Source: Thalassospira profundimaris (GTDB taxonomy: Bacteria; Pseudomonadota; Alphaproteobacteria; Rhodospirillales; Thalassospiraceae). Taken from it: a stretch of DNA of 64,000 nucleotides. The notes beneath the pieces are model-generated. The model made no database searches, was not told the origin of the DNA, and worked only from the letters and a program-made list of their open reading frames with translations. Of the stretch, positions 53,211-62,959 are shown one piece after another. The translations under genes were made by a program, and so were the position numbers. Each line of letters opens with the position of its first letter. Within the stretch, counting starts at the first letter, position 1. Location of the stretch: positions 868,001-932,000 of the forward strand of contig NZ_JPWI01000001.1 of the NCBI RefSeq assembly GCF_003326795.1, read 5' to 3'.

Positions 53211-55643
53211 TCAGAACCGTTTGAGCAACCGGTCGATATATTCCTGTTCGATCTGCGGACGATCCGGGTCGCCAGATCGACGACGAAGTTCCTGCAAAAT
53301 CCGCCAGGCCCGTTCAAGGGTATTCACATCCGGAATAATGGTGGTGCCATCACCACCCACCGGACGGCCCAGTGGATCGCGACGCCCGGTTCCTTCTAGG
53401 TCTTCGAGCATCGGGGCCAACTGGCTTAGGCCCTCAAGGGCACGGCTGATCTCGCCAATGCCCTGTTGAAGGGCCTCCATGGCCTGTCGCTGGAGTTGCA
53501 GGGCCTCATGGGACCGATTGTGCCCAAGGGCCTCTGCCGCGCCGCGCATGGCGTCTATGACGGTGTTCATGCCGCTGACCTCACCAAACTGATCGATGCC
53601 GGGGCTGTTCATGATCTCGCTGGCGTCATTGGCAAGGCCCTGTTGCTGATTGGCGCGCGGGGCGGGGCCATTCTGCGTCGATGAATTGTCGCCTTCGTTC
53701 ATCAGGTCCTGTTGTCGGCGGGCCAGGTCGCGCATACCGTCAAGCATCTCGCGCAGGGTGGATGTGATGTCCATTCCGCCTTCGCCGGTCGTGACCTGCA
53801 TATTTTCAATCAGCTCGCGCAGACGATCAATAAGCTGACGGGCCTGATCACGCGCCCCTGCACGCATCAGGGCATCAATCTGATCAATGATGCGCGACAG
53901 GTCCTGTTGCTCCAGGGCGGCGGAGGCCTGTGGCTGCTCTTCTGGTGATTGCGTGCTTTCGCGGGTCAGGGCGGCCAGATATTCATTTAGCGCCTGACGA
54001 TATTCCTCGATCAACCGGGCAATTTCGCCTTCGGTAATGTCGGGATTTTGTAAGGCTTCAAGCAGGCGTTCCTCGGCCTCCATCAGGTTGCGTTCCGCAA
54101 TCCCGTAACTTCCGCGTTCGACTTCCTCGGCGATATGCCACAAAAGCCCGGCGACATCCTGATGAACGTCGCGGTTCCCCAGATTTGCAGACAGCCGGTT
54201 TTCGGCAACCGACAGCGCAAGGAAGACGCCAATATGACCGTTGAATGCCTGTGGAGCATAAAGAACCGGCAGTATTGCCTGATGCATTTCAAGGGCGCGA
54301 TCCGGGTGGCGCAACAAGCCGCGCCGGATCGCAATCAGTTTCTGCGCGACCGGATGGTTGAATTCACGTTCGGGCAACATCAAAGACCGGATATCGCTTT
54401 GCCCGGTCTGACCGGCATTGTCGCGGGACACCATCTGGATATTGACCGGAAGACCGGCCCAGGGATGGGCAACCAGATCAAGAAAACGCGGACCTTCAAT
54501 ACGGGTCGGCATTGCGGTTTCGCTGATACCTTCGCCACGGATGTCGATGACGATCTGATCAATCGGGCCATATTGATCAAGTGATCCGTCATCCGGTGCC
54601 GGGGTGATCACAAGATCAAGCTTCGCCAGTCCATAATCATCATTGGCAAGATAATCCAGACGCACATGATCGCGGCGCGTCACGACGGGGGAACTGACAA
54701 AAGACAGGCTTGGGGCGTTGTCGGGCACCAGTTCAATATTCAGCGTCAGACGATCATTGCCCCAGACCGATATGCGCCACTCCCCCGATTGTTCTATGGC
54801 AGTCGACAGCACATAGCTGTTTTCGCTGCTTTCGGTGAATGCGCGTTCTCCATCCGGCGCGCTCAGGGTCGGCTGCCAGATGCTTGATATGCTGCCATCA
54901 AGTGTTGACCCGGCGGGCACCTGCACAGACATCACGTCACTCGTGGTCGTGTTTCCTGTGATGTTGCCATCGTTTGATGGAACCGTGCCATTCTCCGTAC
55001 CAATTGCCGCAAAGCGCAGGACCCTTGGAACCTGTCCGGTATAGGCTGGCGGCGTCACCCAAAGGGTCGCGCTGAAATCAGCTGCACCAAGGCGTTGCAA
55101 CGGACTAAAGGCCTTTGAAAACCGTTCCGGGAAATGATTATGTCCGGCGAACAGGCCAACAAAGAGCACCAGTACGGGAATGGCGGTCAGCCCGAACCGG
55201 TCAATCCGTGTAACAGCGGGGACAGGACGGGGCAGGCGCAAATGTTTAAGGGCCGCTTCATGCAAACCCAACTGGCGCTGCCAAAGGAAGCTGGTCAGCG
55301 GATCATCGGTTTCGTGGATATGATCTTCGAGACTCTGGAGCGGATTGTTCTCCAGCCTGTTTTCGACTTCGAGCCGGTGCAGGATATCGCGGCGGGTTGG
55401 CCAGCGGAAATTTCGCCAGGGTGCTACCACGGCGACCATGGTTGCGACCGACAGTACAGACAGCAAGATGATGTGCCCGGTCGCAGGCAGGAACTCGAAC
55501 GCGCCGGTAAGGGTAAGTCCGACTGTCAGAAGCACAATCGAAAGTGCCGGTATCAGGCATGGCCACACGGATTCCCAAATCAGGATCATGCGCGTTTTGC
55601 GCACATGACTTTCGATCTCGGGATAGGGTGGTATCAACGACAT
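53211..55643 (-). CDS. TIGR02302/DUF4175 family membrane protein
   Basis: 810 residues. Membrane segments near the N-terminus (about 25-45, 50-70 and 150-165), then a long extracytoplasmic region with beta-rich parts (about 200-420) and a C-terminal coiled-coil, Gln/Arg/Leu-rich region (about 480-790; SRIIDQIDALMRAGARDQAR and ALQLQRQAMEALQQGIGEI). This matches the alphaproteobacterial TIGR02302 protein of low-complexity type, about 850 residues, function unknown. ATG 55643. Its 3' end meets the terminator shared with the zinc-ribbon gene. Confidence 0.87.
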   Translation of the reverse strand: MSLIPPYPEIESHVRKTRMILIWESVWPCLIPALSIVLLTVGLTLTGAFEFLPATGHIILLSVLSVATMVAVVAPWRNFRWPTRRDILHRLEVENRLENNPLQSLEDHIHETDDPLTSFLWQRQLGLHEAALKHLRLPRPVPAVTRIDRFGLTAIPVLVLFVGLFAGHNHFPERFSKAFSPLQRLGAADFSATLWVTPPAYTGQVPRVLRFAAIGTENGTVPSNDGNITGNTTTSDVMSVQVPAGSTLDGSISSIWQPTLSAPDGERAFTESSENSYVLSTAIEQSGEWRISVWGNDRLTLNIELVPDNAPSLSFVSSPVVTRRDHVRLDYLANDDYGLAKLDLVITPAPDDGSLDQYGPIDQIVIDIRGEGISETAMPTRIEGPRFLDLVAHPWAGLPVNIQMVSRDNAGQTGQSDIRSLMLPEREFNHPVAQKLIAIRRGLLRHPDRALEMHQAILPVLYAPQAFNGHIGVFLALSVAENRLSANLGNRDVHQDVAGLLWHIAEEVERGSYGIAERNLMEAEERLLEALQNPDITEGEIARLIEEYRQALNEYLAALTRESTQSPEEQPQASAALEQQDLSRIIDQIDALMRAGARDQARQLIDRLRELIENMQVTTGEGGMDITSTLREMLDGMRDLARRQQDLMNEGDNSSTQNGPAPRANQQQGLANDASEIMNSPGIDQFGEVSGMNTVIDAMRGAAEALGHNRSHEALQLQRQAMEALQQGIGEISRALEGLSQLAPMLEDLEGTGRRDPLGRPVGGDGTTIIPDVNTLERAWRILQELRRRSGDPDRPQIEQEYIDRLLKRF

Positions 55644-55761
55644 GCGTCTGGTTGTCCGTGATTGCCGACATGTTGCAAATCTGATTGCAACGCTTTCCCT
55701 TTAAAACTTGGGGTTTCACAGGTGCGGGTCAAGCTATTCCATCGGATGCGTGGAAATAAAA

Positions 55762-55788
55762 AGGTGGCCCGCATCATACGGGCCACCT
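55762..55788 (-). terminator. Terminator after lysA
   Basis: A perfect 10-bp stem (55762-55771 with 55779-55788) and a 7-nt loop. On the minus strand it is followed by TTTTTATTT, 30 bp beyond the lysA stop. Confidence 0.9.
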
Positions 55789-55817
55789 GAAAATCATTCA
55801 TATGGAATGGCGCAAGC

Positions 55818-57089
55818 TTACTCGTTACCGAGCCATGCAGGGATTTGATCCATATTGATCAGCTGATCGATTTCCTGACGGGGGCGGACAATCGCAAAAT
55901 TGTTGCCCTTGACCAGTACCTCGGGCGTCAATGCACGGGTGTTATAGGTCGAGGACATCACCGCGCCATAGGCACCTGCTGACATCACTGCGACCAGATC
56001 ACCGGCCTTGAGATCATCTGGCAATTTGCGGTCTTTGCCGAATGTGTCGCCGGTTTCGCAAACCGGGCCGACGACGTCGACAGTTGCCTGCACGTCTTCT
56101 TCGCCCTGTTCTTCAACCGGGATGATTTCGTGATAGGCGCTGTAAAGCGTCGGACGGATCAGGTCATTCATCGCGGCATCAAGAATGACGAAACGCTTTG
56201 CTTCGCCGTCTTTGATATACATGACACGCGACACCATGATCCCGGCATTGCCGGCAATCAGACGACCGGGCTCAAGGGTGATGTGACACCCAAGATGACC
56301 GACCGTTTCGCGCACCATCTGGCCATAGGCATCGGGAAGCGGCGGCGTTTCGCCCTGATAGGCGATGCCAAGGCCGCCACCCAGATCAAGATTGCGGATA
56401 TGGATGCCTTCGGAACGAAGTTGCTCGACCAGCCCCGCCAGACGGGTGAATGCCTCGCGGAACGGGGTCAGATCGGTCAACTGTGAGCCGATATGCATCG
56501 CAATGCCGGTAACCTCGATACCATCCATGGCTGCGGCATCACGGTAAACCTCGATCGCGCGGGTCCAGTCGATGCCGAATTTGTTTTCGGCCTTGCCGGT
56601 CGCGATCTTTTCGTGGGTTTTGGCATCGACATGCGGATTGATGCGTAGCGCAATGCGCGCCTTTTTGCCCATTTCGATGGCAACACGGTTCAGTTCAACC
56701 AGTTCCGGGATGCTTTCGACATTGATTTGCGCAATGTCGGCCTCAAGAGCTTCGCGCATTTCTGCGTCTGCCTTGCCAACGCCCGAAAAGATGATCTTGG
56801 CGGGATCAATTCCTGCACGCAGGGCGCGGCGCATTTCACCAACCGATACCACGTCGGCACCGGCACCAAGATTGCCCAGTGTTTTCAGCACAGCCTGATT
56901 GGAGTTTGCCTTCACAGCAAAGCATACAGTGGCATCAAGCCCCTCGAACGCGTCGGCATAAACCTTGTAGTGGCGCTCAAGCGTTGCCGTCGAATAGCAG
57001 AAAAACGGCGTACCAACTTTATCCGCCATTTCGGGGATCGAAACGCCTTCGGCGTGAAGCACGCCATCAATATATTCAAAATGGTTCAT
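55818..57089 (-). CDS. lysA: Diaminopimelate decarboxylase
   Basis: 423 residues. Alanine-racemase-like barrel with the PLP Lys in VCFAVKANSN (about residue 59), HIGSQLTD, the glycine-rich DLGGGLGIAYQGE and, in the C-terminal domain, CETGDTFGKDR with the catalytic Cys. Last step of lysine synthesis. Its ATG overlaps the stop of the small lipoprotein gene by four bases (ATGA), so argH, lptM and lysA are coupled. Confidence 0.96.
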   Translation of the reverse strand: MNHFEYIDGVLHAEGVSIPEMADKVGTPFFCYSTATLERHYKVYADAFEGLDATVCFAVKANSNQAVLKTLGNLGAGADVVSVGEMRRALRAGIDPAKIIFSGVGKADAEMREALEADIAQINVESIPELVELNRVAIEMGKKARIALRINPHVDAKTHEKIATGKAENKFGIDWTRAIEVYRDAAAMDGIEVTGIAMHIGSQLTDLTPFREAFTRLAGLVEQLRSEGIHIRNLDLGGGLGIAYQGETPPLPDAYGQMVRETVGHLGCHITLEPGRLIAGNAGIMVSRVMYIKDGEAKRFVILDAAMNDLIRPTLYSAYHEIIPVEEQGEEDVQATVDVVGPVCETGDTFGKDRKLPDDLKAGDLVAVMSAGAYGAVMSSTYNTRALTPEVLVKGNNFAIVRPRQEIDQLINMDQIPAWLGNE

Positions 57090-57232
57090 TTGGCGGGGTA
57101 GTCCCTTGGATATTCGTTGCCTTTTTCGGTCGGCGGTTCAAGCGGGCCTTTTTTGCCGCAAGCTACCACCGAAAGACCCAGCATGACTGCCAGTGTGATC
57201 ACGATGCCGCGTTTAAGCAAAGCAGGGGTCAT
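57086..57232 (-). CDS. lptM: LptM-like small lipoprotein (48 aa)
   Basis: A 48-residue protein. It begins [18 protein letters not shown], has a lipoprotein signal peptide ending VVAC (Cys 25) and continues [10 protein letters not shown], the hallmark of LptM (YifL), the short lipoprotein that helps the LPS translocon LptD mature. The rest is a short polar tail. It overlaps both neighbours by ATGA: its ATG overlaps the argH TGA and its TGA overlaps the lysA ATG. In many proteobacteria yifL/lptM also precedes lysA, which supports the call. Confidence 0.85.
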   Translation of the reverse strand: MTPALLKRGIVITLAVMLGLSVVACGKKGPLEPPTEKGNEYPRDYPAK

Positions 57233-58644
57233 TTCATAAACCTTTCCTTTGCAGCCTTGACCGATTCCTTGACGCGCACCGGTGCGGTGCCGCCAAAGCT
57301 CTGGCGGGCGGCAACAGATGCCTCGACGGTCAGGACGTCATAAACTGCATTGGTGATCTTTGGTTCGATCCCCTGAAGGTCTTCAAGGGGCAGCTGATCA
57401 AGATCGCATCCCTTGGACTCGGCCAGCTTCACAGTTGCGCCAACCACATGATGGGCATCGCGGAACGGCATGCCAAGCTCGGCCACCAGCCAGTCGGCAA
57501 GGTCGGTTGCAGTGGTGTAACCGGCACCGGCAGCGGCGCGCATGTTATCGGCAAAGACTTTCATGTCAGCGACCATGCCGGTCATGGCAGCAACGCACAG
57601 ACCCAGATGGTCGTGGGCCTCGAAAACCGGTTCCTTGTCTTCTTGCATGTCTTTGGAATAGGCCAGCGGAAGGCCCTTCATCGACAACATCAGGGAATTA
57701 TAGCAACCAACGATACGTCCGATTTTCGAACGGATCAGTTCGGCGGCGTCCGGGTTACGTTTCTGCGGCATGATCGAGGAGCCGGTCGAGAACTTGTCGG
57801 ACATGCCGATAAAGCGGAACTGTGCCGAACACCAGATGACCATTTCCTCGGCCAGACGCGACAGATGCATCGCAGCAATCGAGGCTGCGTTAAGATATTC
57901 GAGTGCAAAGTCACGATCCGATACCGCATCAAGCGAGTTCGCCGTCGGACGATCAAAGCCAAGCGCGCTTGCCGTCATGTGACGGTCAATCGGATAAGGT
58001 GTGCCTGCAAGGGCGGCTGAACCCAACGGGTTTTCATTTACGCGCGTCCGGCAATCGGCGACACGGCCACGGTCACGGCCAAACATTTCCACATAGGCCA
58101 GAAGATGATGGCCAAAGGTCACCGGCTGGGCTGCCTGCAGATGGGTAAAGCCCGGCATGATGGTTTCGGCATGGGTTTCGGCCTGCGTAATCAGCGCTTC
58201 CTGAAGGCCCTTGAGACCGGCCTCAAGATCGGCAAGTGCAACATCGCGAACCCAGAGTTTGAAGTCGGTTGCGACCTGATCATTGCGCGAGCGTGCGGTA
58301 TGAAGACGACCTGCTGCCGGACCGATCAGATCGCGCAGGCGGCTTTCGACATTCATGTGAATATCTTCAAGCGCGCTCGAGAATTTGAACTGCCCGCTCT
58401 CGATTTCCTGAAGGATCTGGTCTAGACCATTGGTAATCTTTTCGCCATCTTCTGCGGGGATGATGTTCTGCTTGACCAGCATCGCGCAGTGGGCTTTGGA
58501 GCCCTGAATGTCCTGGGCATAAAGGCGTTTGTCAAAACCGATGGAAGCATTGATTTCTTCCATGATGGCTGACGGGCCTGCTTCAAAGCGACCTCCCCAC
58601 AGGGAGTTGGCGTTTTTCTGGTCGGTGGCGTTTTGGTCGGTCAT
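57229..58644 (-). CDS. argH: Argininosuccinate lyase
   Basis: 471 residues. Fumarase/aspartase-superfamily signature [12 protein letters not shown] (about 291-302) plus [19 protein letters not shown] and the catalytic His in [10 protein letters not shown]. Splits argininosuccinate into arginine and fumarate. ATG 58644 is only 31 bp from the oppositely oriented tlpA-like start. Its stop overlaps lptM. Confidence 0.96.
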   Translation of the reverse strand: MTDQNATDQKNANSLWGGRFEAGPSAIMEEINASIGFDKRLYAQDIQGSKAHCAMLVKQNIIPAEDGEKITNGLDQILQEIESGQFKFSSALEDIHMNVESRLRDLIGPAAGRLHTARSRNDQVATDFKLWVRDVALADLEAGLKGLQEALITQAETHAETIMPGFTHLQAAQPVTFGHHLLAYVEMFGRDRGRVADCRTRVNENPLGSAALAGTPYPIDRHMTASALGFDRPTANSLDAVSDRDFALEYLNAASIAAMHLSRLAEEMVIWCSAQFRFIGMSDKFSTGSSIMPQKRNPDAAELIRSKIGRIVGCYNSLMLSMKGLPLAYSKDMQEDKEPVFEAHDHLGLCVAAMTGMVADMKVFADNMRAAAGAGYTTATDLADWLVAELGMPFRDAHHVVGATVKLAESKGCDLDQLPLEDLQGIEPKITNAVYDVLTVEASVAARQSFGGTAPVRVKESVKAAKERFMK

Positions 58645-58675
58645 CTTGATCCGCAGTCTTGGAAAGGTGAGTGTT

Positions 58676-59236
58676 GTGAAGACATTGCTTCGTTACGTAA
58701 AACTTGGCGTGATTGTCGCCATATCGGGCATTTATGCAACCCCTGCCTTTGCAGATACGCAATTCCCGCAAGAACTTTCAAAGATGGTTGCCCCGTCTGA
58801 TGACGGTTCTTTGCCCGACGGGATCACATTTGTCGATCAAAAAGATGGGGAAATCCCGCTTAACAGCCTGAAGGGAAAGGTTGTTCTGGTTAATCTGTGG
58901 GCGACATGGTGTGTTCCATGCGTCAAGGAAATGCCAGAACTCGACAGTCTTGCTGCGCAGATGGATGGCAAGGCGTTCCGTGTTCTGGCACTCAGTCAGG
59001 ACCGCGGTGGTGCCGCTGCCGTTACGGAATTCTTTGAAAAGAATGGAATCGACAATCTTGATGTGGTGCTTGATCCGCGCGGTGCGACCGCGCGCAAGAT
59101 GGGGGCACGCGGTCTTCCGACCAGCTTTGTGATTGATGGCAACGGTGTTATTCGCGGTAAACTCGAAGGCATCGCGCAATGGGATGCACCCGATGTCATT
59201 TCCTATTTCAATGACCTGATTGATCAGACCTCGTAA
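58676..59236 (+). CDS. TlpA-family thioredoxin-like protein (periplasmic)
   Basis: 186 residues. A signal peptide or anchor ([18 protein letters not shown], cleavage after about residue 26) leads to a thioredoxin fold with the redox site WCVPC (about 82-86) and cis-Pro loop [10 protein letters not shown]. Family role: reduction of disulfides in cytochrome c or oxidase assembly. The start is GTG 58676 with an AAGGTGAG site; the open frame to 58529 overlaps argH and lacks a signal peptide. Convergent with ribokinase. Confidence 0.88.
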   Translation: MKTLLRYVKLGVIVAISGIYATPAFADTQFPQELSKMVAPSDDGSLPDGITFVDQKDGEIPLNSLKGKVVLVNLWATWCVPCVKEMPELDSLAAQMDGKAFRVLALSQDRGGAAAVTEFFEKNGIDNLDVVLDPRGATARKMGARGLPTSFVIDGNGVIRGKLEGIAQWDAPDVISYFNDLIDQTS

Positions 59237-59255
59237 CGCGTGTTGACCACAGGCC

Positions 59256-60209
59256 TTACGCCCTGTTTTCAAGCAGGGCAAGGACCTGTTCGATATTTGG
59301 TGCGGCATCGGCCGCACCGTTGCGCGTGGTGGCAAGTGCGCCGGTCGCACAGGCGAAACGCACGGCATCGGGTAATGACTGACCACCATGCAGGGCAACC
59401 GCAAGTCCCGCGTTAAAGCAATCACCTGCACCCACCGTGTCTATGGCGTTGACCGAAAAGGACGGCACCATTCCTGACTGACTATTTCCAGACTGGCCAT
59501 CTCCAGATTGACCATCGGCGGAATAGAATGCGCCATCGCCGCCCATTTTGATGATGACGGTCTTTGGGCCCATTTCATGAAGTGCGTTGGCTGCCTGCTG
59601 TGCGCTTTTGGTGTCAACCGGATCAATACCGGTCATGACGCGGCATTCGCTGCTATTGGGGGTGACAATATCGGTCAATGCCAGCAGGTCGCGCATCACC
59701 ATGTGATCCTGCACCGGAGCCGGATCAAGAATGACCTTCGCGCGTCCTTCGCGGGCATATTTGATTGCGCAATCCACTGCCACCACCGGGCATTCCAGCT
59801 GTAAAAGCAGATAGTTACAATCGCGCAGAGACTCCTGTTTGTCATGCAGGTCCGCACGGGTCATGGTCATATTGGCACCGCCGACCACAGTGATCATGTT
59901 TTCACCGGACTCATCAATTGAAATCAATGCTATCCCGGTCTGAGCTGCGTCAGCCATGATCAGATGATTGGTATCGAGCCCTTCGGCGGCAAGCGTTTCA
60001 ATCAGTTGTCGGCCCAGTGCGTCGTCGCCGATTTTGGATATGAAAACAGGGGAAACCCCCAGCCGCGCAACGGCAAGTGCCTGATTGCATCCTTTGCCAC
60101 CCGGGCCGGATATGTATTCCTTTGCTGCAACGGTCTGGCCGGGTTGTGGAAATTTTGCAACGCGCGCAGCAAAATCAATGTTTGAGCTTCCAACAACGAC
60201 AATACTCAT
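59256..60209 (-). CDS. rbsK: Ribokinase (PfkB family)
   Basis: 317 residues. N-terminal GSSNIDFAARVAKFPQPGQT, the GPGGKGCNQALAVARLG sugar-binding motif (about 34-50) and the C-terminal DTVGAGDCFNAGLAVAL with the catalytic Asp (about 256-272). Phosphorylates ribose or a related pentose. A three-unit 15-bp tandem repeat inserts Gly-Gln-Ser-Gly repeats at about residues 233-247, ahead of the ATP site. Downstream of a xylulokinase-like gene, gap 162 bp. Confidence 0.9.
   Translation of the reverse strand: MSIVVVGSSNIDFAARVAKFPQPGQTVAAKEYISGPGGKGCNQALAVARLGVSPVFISKIGDDALGRQLIETLAAEGLDTNHLIMADAAQTGIALISIDESGENMITVVGGANMTMTRADLHDKQESLRDCNYLLLQLECPVVAVDCAIKYAREGRAKVILDPAPVQDHMVMRDLLALTDIVTPNSSECRVMTGIDPVDTKSAQQAANALHEMGPKTVIIKMGGDGAFYSADGQSGDGQSGNSQSGMVPSFSVNAIDTVGAGDCFNAGLAVALHGGQSLPDAVRFACATGALATTRNGAADAAPNIEQVLALLENRA
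59469..59513 (-). repeat. Three 15-bp tandem repeats inside rbsK
   Basis: Read on the minus strand the units are GGTCAATCTGGAGAT, GGCCAGTCTGGAAAT and AGTCAGTCAGGAATG, encoding GQSGD, GQSGN and SQSGM. The units are diverged, so the expansion is not recent. It forms a loop insert in the kinase. Confidence 0.8.
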
Positions 60210-60371
60210 GGTCTATCCAAATGGTAGAAAACTAATACCTCACAATGATATTGGCACTAGATCATTGGTTTAAAGAAGCTTGCGGATTAAATTGGTTGTT
60301 TTGCAGGTAAAAACGTCAACTGCAGCGACAGATCTCCGCAAGAAGTGCAATTTCATATAGGATCCCTATTG

Positions 60372-61838
60372 TCAGGATGGCGTAAATTCACTTGCCAGTG
60401 CGGCATAAAGACGGCGGAATTTGGCAAAGCGGGGCTGATAGGAGGCATGCCGCGCCGGATCGGGCTCAATCACTTCCTCGATCGCCGGTTTCTTGCAAAC
60501 ATCTTCGACAGGTTCCTGTGTCAAAGCCAGTCGGGCAAGACGTGCTGCACCAAATGCCGGGCCCTTTGCCGCACCCTCGTAACGTGCGAGCGGGGTGCCC
60601 ATAATGTCCGAAATCAGCTGAATCCAGTATCGGCTGCGTGCGCCACCACCGATCACACCGGGCAATTCACAACGGGTTCCGGCAGCATGCAGCCGTGATT
60701 GCGCATCGCTGAGCGCAAAGGCAACGCCCTCAAGCACCGATTGCACCATGGCTTCGCGGTTTGTGTCACTGCCCAGTCCGAAAAACACGCCACGGGCATA
60801 GGGATTATTGTGCGGTGTACGTTCACCGTTGAGGTAAGGCAAAAACAGAATATCCGATGGTGCGTTGTGCTGGGCCTCGACCCTTGCAAGCAAAGCGCCA
60901 ATATCGCTTTCACCCAGAAGCCTTGCCACCCATTGCAGGCAGCTGGCTCCATTAAGCAGGACCGCCATCTGGAACCAGTGACCCGGAATGGCATGGGTGA
61001 AGCTGTGCAGGAGTTCTTCGGGTTTGGGTCGGTATCTGTCCGAGGCGACAAAGATCTGCGATGACGTCCCAAGCGAGATAAAGCCATCCCCGTGACGCAC
61101 AGCACCGACACCGATCCCCCCGGTTGCGGCATCGCCGCCGCCACCGGCAATGATCACCCCGGCAGTCATGCCCCAACGATCTGCAAGGTCACGGCGCAAT
61201 GTGCCGGTGACATCCGATCCTTCGACAAGTTTGGGCAATTGGTCCATTAAAAGCCCGCAAGCCTCGATAGCGGCTTCGTTCCAGCTGCGGCTTTCTTCAT
61301 CAAGCCAAAGCGTACCTGCGGCATCGGACATTTCGGTGACCTTGTCACCCGAAAGGCAAAACCGGATATAGTCCTTGGGCAGCAGAATGGTTCTGACCTT
61401 TGCAAACAGCTCGGGTTCGTGCTTTTGAAGCCAGATCATCTTGGGGGCAGTCATGCCGGGCATGGTGGCAACACCGGCCCGAAGCCCCAGATCGGGCAGG
61501 GCAGCATCAAGCGCGTCACATTCCTTCTTGGCGCGCCCGTCATTCCACAGGATCGCAGGACGAAGCGGCATATCGTCTTCGCCAAGCAATGTTGCACCAT
61601 GCATTTGCCCTGACAGGCCAATGGCGCGTGTCACGGCAAGCGCACCGGGATTTTGGCGATGCAATGCGTCGATGGCACGCAGGGTCGCGTCCCACCAGTC
61701 CGCCGGGTTCTGTTCGCTCCAGAACGGGTGCGGGTTGGAAACGGACAAAGGGATATCAGTCTCGGCGACGGTTGCCGAGTTTTCGTCGATCAGCAGTGCC
61801 TTGACGGCTGATGTACCAACATCAATCCCGAGAAACAT
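60372..61838 (-). CDS. xylB: Xylulokinase (FGGY family)
   Basis: 488 residues. FGGY carbohydrate kinase: N-terminal GIDVGTSAVKALLID, SGQMHGATLL (xylulokinase-typical), LPKDYIRFCLSGD, and C-terminal GGGARSRYWIQLISDI with the adenosine-binding motif. Phosphorylates D-xylulose or a similar ketopentose. ATG 61838. No isomerase, transporter or regulator is adjacent; ribokinase follows. The specificity is a family-based inference. Confidence 0.9.
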   Translation of the reverse strand: MFLGIDVGTSAVKALLIDENSATVAETDIPLSVSNPHPFWSEQNPADWWDATLRAIDALHRQNPGALAVTRAIGLSGQMHGATLLGEDDMPLRPAILWNDGRAKKECDALDAALPDLGLRAGVATMPGMTAPKMIWLQKHEPELFAKVRTILLPKDYIRFCLSGDKVTEMSDAAGTLWLDEESRSWNEAAIEACGLLMDQLPKLVEGSDVTGTLRRDLADRWGMTAGVIIAGGGGDAATGGIGVGAVRHGDGFISLGTSSQIFVASDRYRPKPEELLHSFTHAIPGHWFQMAVLLNGASCLQWVARLLGESDIGALLARVEAQHNAPSDILFLPYLNGERTPHNNPYARGVFFGLGSDTNREAMVQSVLEGVAFALSDAQSRLHAAGTRCELPGVIGGGARSRYWIQLISDIMGTPLARYEGAAKGPAFGAARLARLALTQEPVEDVCKKPAIEEVIEPDPARHASYQPRFAKFRRLYAALASEFTPS

Positions 61839-61939
61839 GCTTGGACTGCCTCCAGACTTCTTTTGTCATTTGATCCCGGCATCACATCTGTGCGGGTTGC
61901 AAGAGCTGTATTCCAGTGGCTTGACGGATCGATTGCAAC

Positions 61940-61971
61940 AAAAAAAGCCGCTGATTTTCACAACGGCTTTT
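61940..61971 (-). terminator. Terminator after hbd
   Basis: On the minus strand AAAAGCCG pairs with CGGCTTTT across a 13-nt loop, followed by more T (positions 61946-61940). It lies 33 bp beyond the hbd stop. Confidence 0.75.
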
Positions 61972-62003
61972 AATTTGAAAATGCGAATGTTTTAAAGCAG
62001 TCC

Positions 62004-62891
62004 CTAGCGGGTCGGGACCGGCTCATCACCGCTATAGTCATAGAAGCCACGGCCAACCTTGCGGCCAAGCCATCCGGCTTCGACATATTTGACCAGCAGC
62101 GGGCAAGGGCGATACTTGGTATCTGCCAGACCGTCATGCAGGACATGCATGATCGAAAGACAGGTATCCAGACCAATAAAGTCAGCCAGTTGCAGCGGAC
62201 CCATCGGATGGTTCGCACCCAGACGCATTGCCGTGTCGATGGATTCGACGTTACCCACACCTTCATAAAGGGTGTAGATCGCCTCGTTGATCATCGGCAG
62301 AAGGATACGGTTGACGATGAAAGCCGGGAAATCTTCCGCACTTGCCGTGTCTTTGCCCAGTTTCTTGGTCAGTTCATGAATGGTGCGATAGGTGGTCTCA
62401 TCGGTGGCAATACCACGGATCAGCTCCACCAGCTTCATCAGCGGCACCGGGTTCATGAAGTGCATACCCATGAATTTCGCTGGGCGGTCGGTATAGGACG
62501 CCAGACGGGTCACCGAGATCGAGGAAGTGTTGGTCGCGATGATGGCTTCCGGGCCAAGAACCGGGCAAAGAGCCTTGAAGATCTGTTTCTTGATTTCTTC
62601 ATTCTCGGTTGCCGCTTCGATCACCAGATCGCAATCCGAAAGGAAGCTGTATTCCGTTCCGGTTGAGACGCGGGCAAGAGCTGCGTCTTTTTGCGCTGCG
62701 GTAATCAGCTCTTTTTTGACCTGGCGGTCCATGTTCTTGTCCATCACGCCGATGGCCTTATCAAGGGCATCTTGCGAGATGTCGAGAATTCGGACGTCGT
62801 AACCGGCAATCGCGATCACATGTGCAATGCCATTGCCCATTTGACCGGCGCCGATCACGCCAATGGTTTTGATATCTTCCAACGAAGCCAT
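62004..62891 (-). CDS. hbd: 3-hydroxybutyryl-CoA dehydrogenase
   Basis: 295 residues. Rossmann domain with IGVIGAGQMGNGIAHV (about 10-25), active-site region NTSSISVTRLASYTDRP and HFMNPVPLMKLVE (catalytic His about 141), and the C-terminal helical domain (GFYDYSGD at the end). NAD-dependent interconversion of acetoacetyl-CoA and 3-hydroxybutyryl-CoA. Neighbours etfA and etfB supply electron transfer for acyl-CoA dehydrogenation, so all three probably serve short-chain acyl-CoA or polyhydroxybutyrate metabolism. Confidence 0.95.
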   Translation of the reverse strand: MASLEDIKTIGVIGAGQMGNGIAHVIAIAGYDVRILDISQDALDKAIGVMDKNMDRQVKKELITAAQKDAALARVSTGTEYSFLSDCDLVIEAATENEEIKKQIFKALCPVLGPEAIIATNTSSISVTRLASYTDRPAKFMGMHFMNPVPLMKLVELIRGIATDETTYRTIHELTKKLGKDTASAEDFPAFIVNRILLPMINEAIYTLYEGVGNVESIDTAMRLGANHPMGPLQLADFIGLDTCLSIMHVLHDGLADTKYRPCPLLVKYVEAGWLGRKVGRGFYDYSGDEPVPTR

Positions 62892-62910
62892 TTGTTCCCC
62901 ACTCGTCCCC

Positions 62911-62947
62911 TAGGGTCAAAACAATAGAATTCACTGTTTTGACCCTA
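62911..62947. promoter_or_regulatory. Long perfect inverted repeat between etfA and hbd
   Basis: TAGGGTCAAAACA (62911-62923) and TGTTTTGACCCTA (62935-62947) are 13-bp perfect inverted arms around an 11-nt spacer containing GAATTC. It fills most of the 68-bp gap between the etfA stop and hbd start. No T run follows on either strand, so it is unlike a simple terminator; an operator or an mRNA stabilising/processing hairpin is possible. Confidence 0.65.
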
Positions 62948-62959
62948 ATTGGGATCAGA

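Noticed and set aside
60262..60285. Sigma-54 promoter before rbsK
   Set aside because: TTGGCAC resembles a -24 element but the GC of the -12 element is missing at the required spacing.
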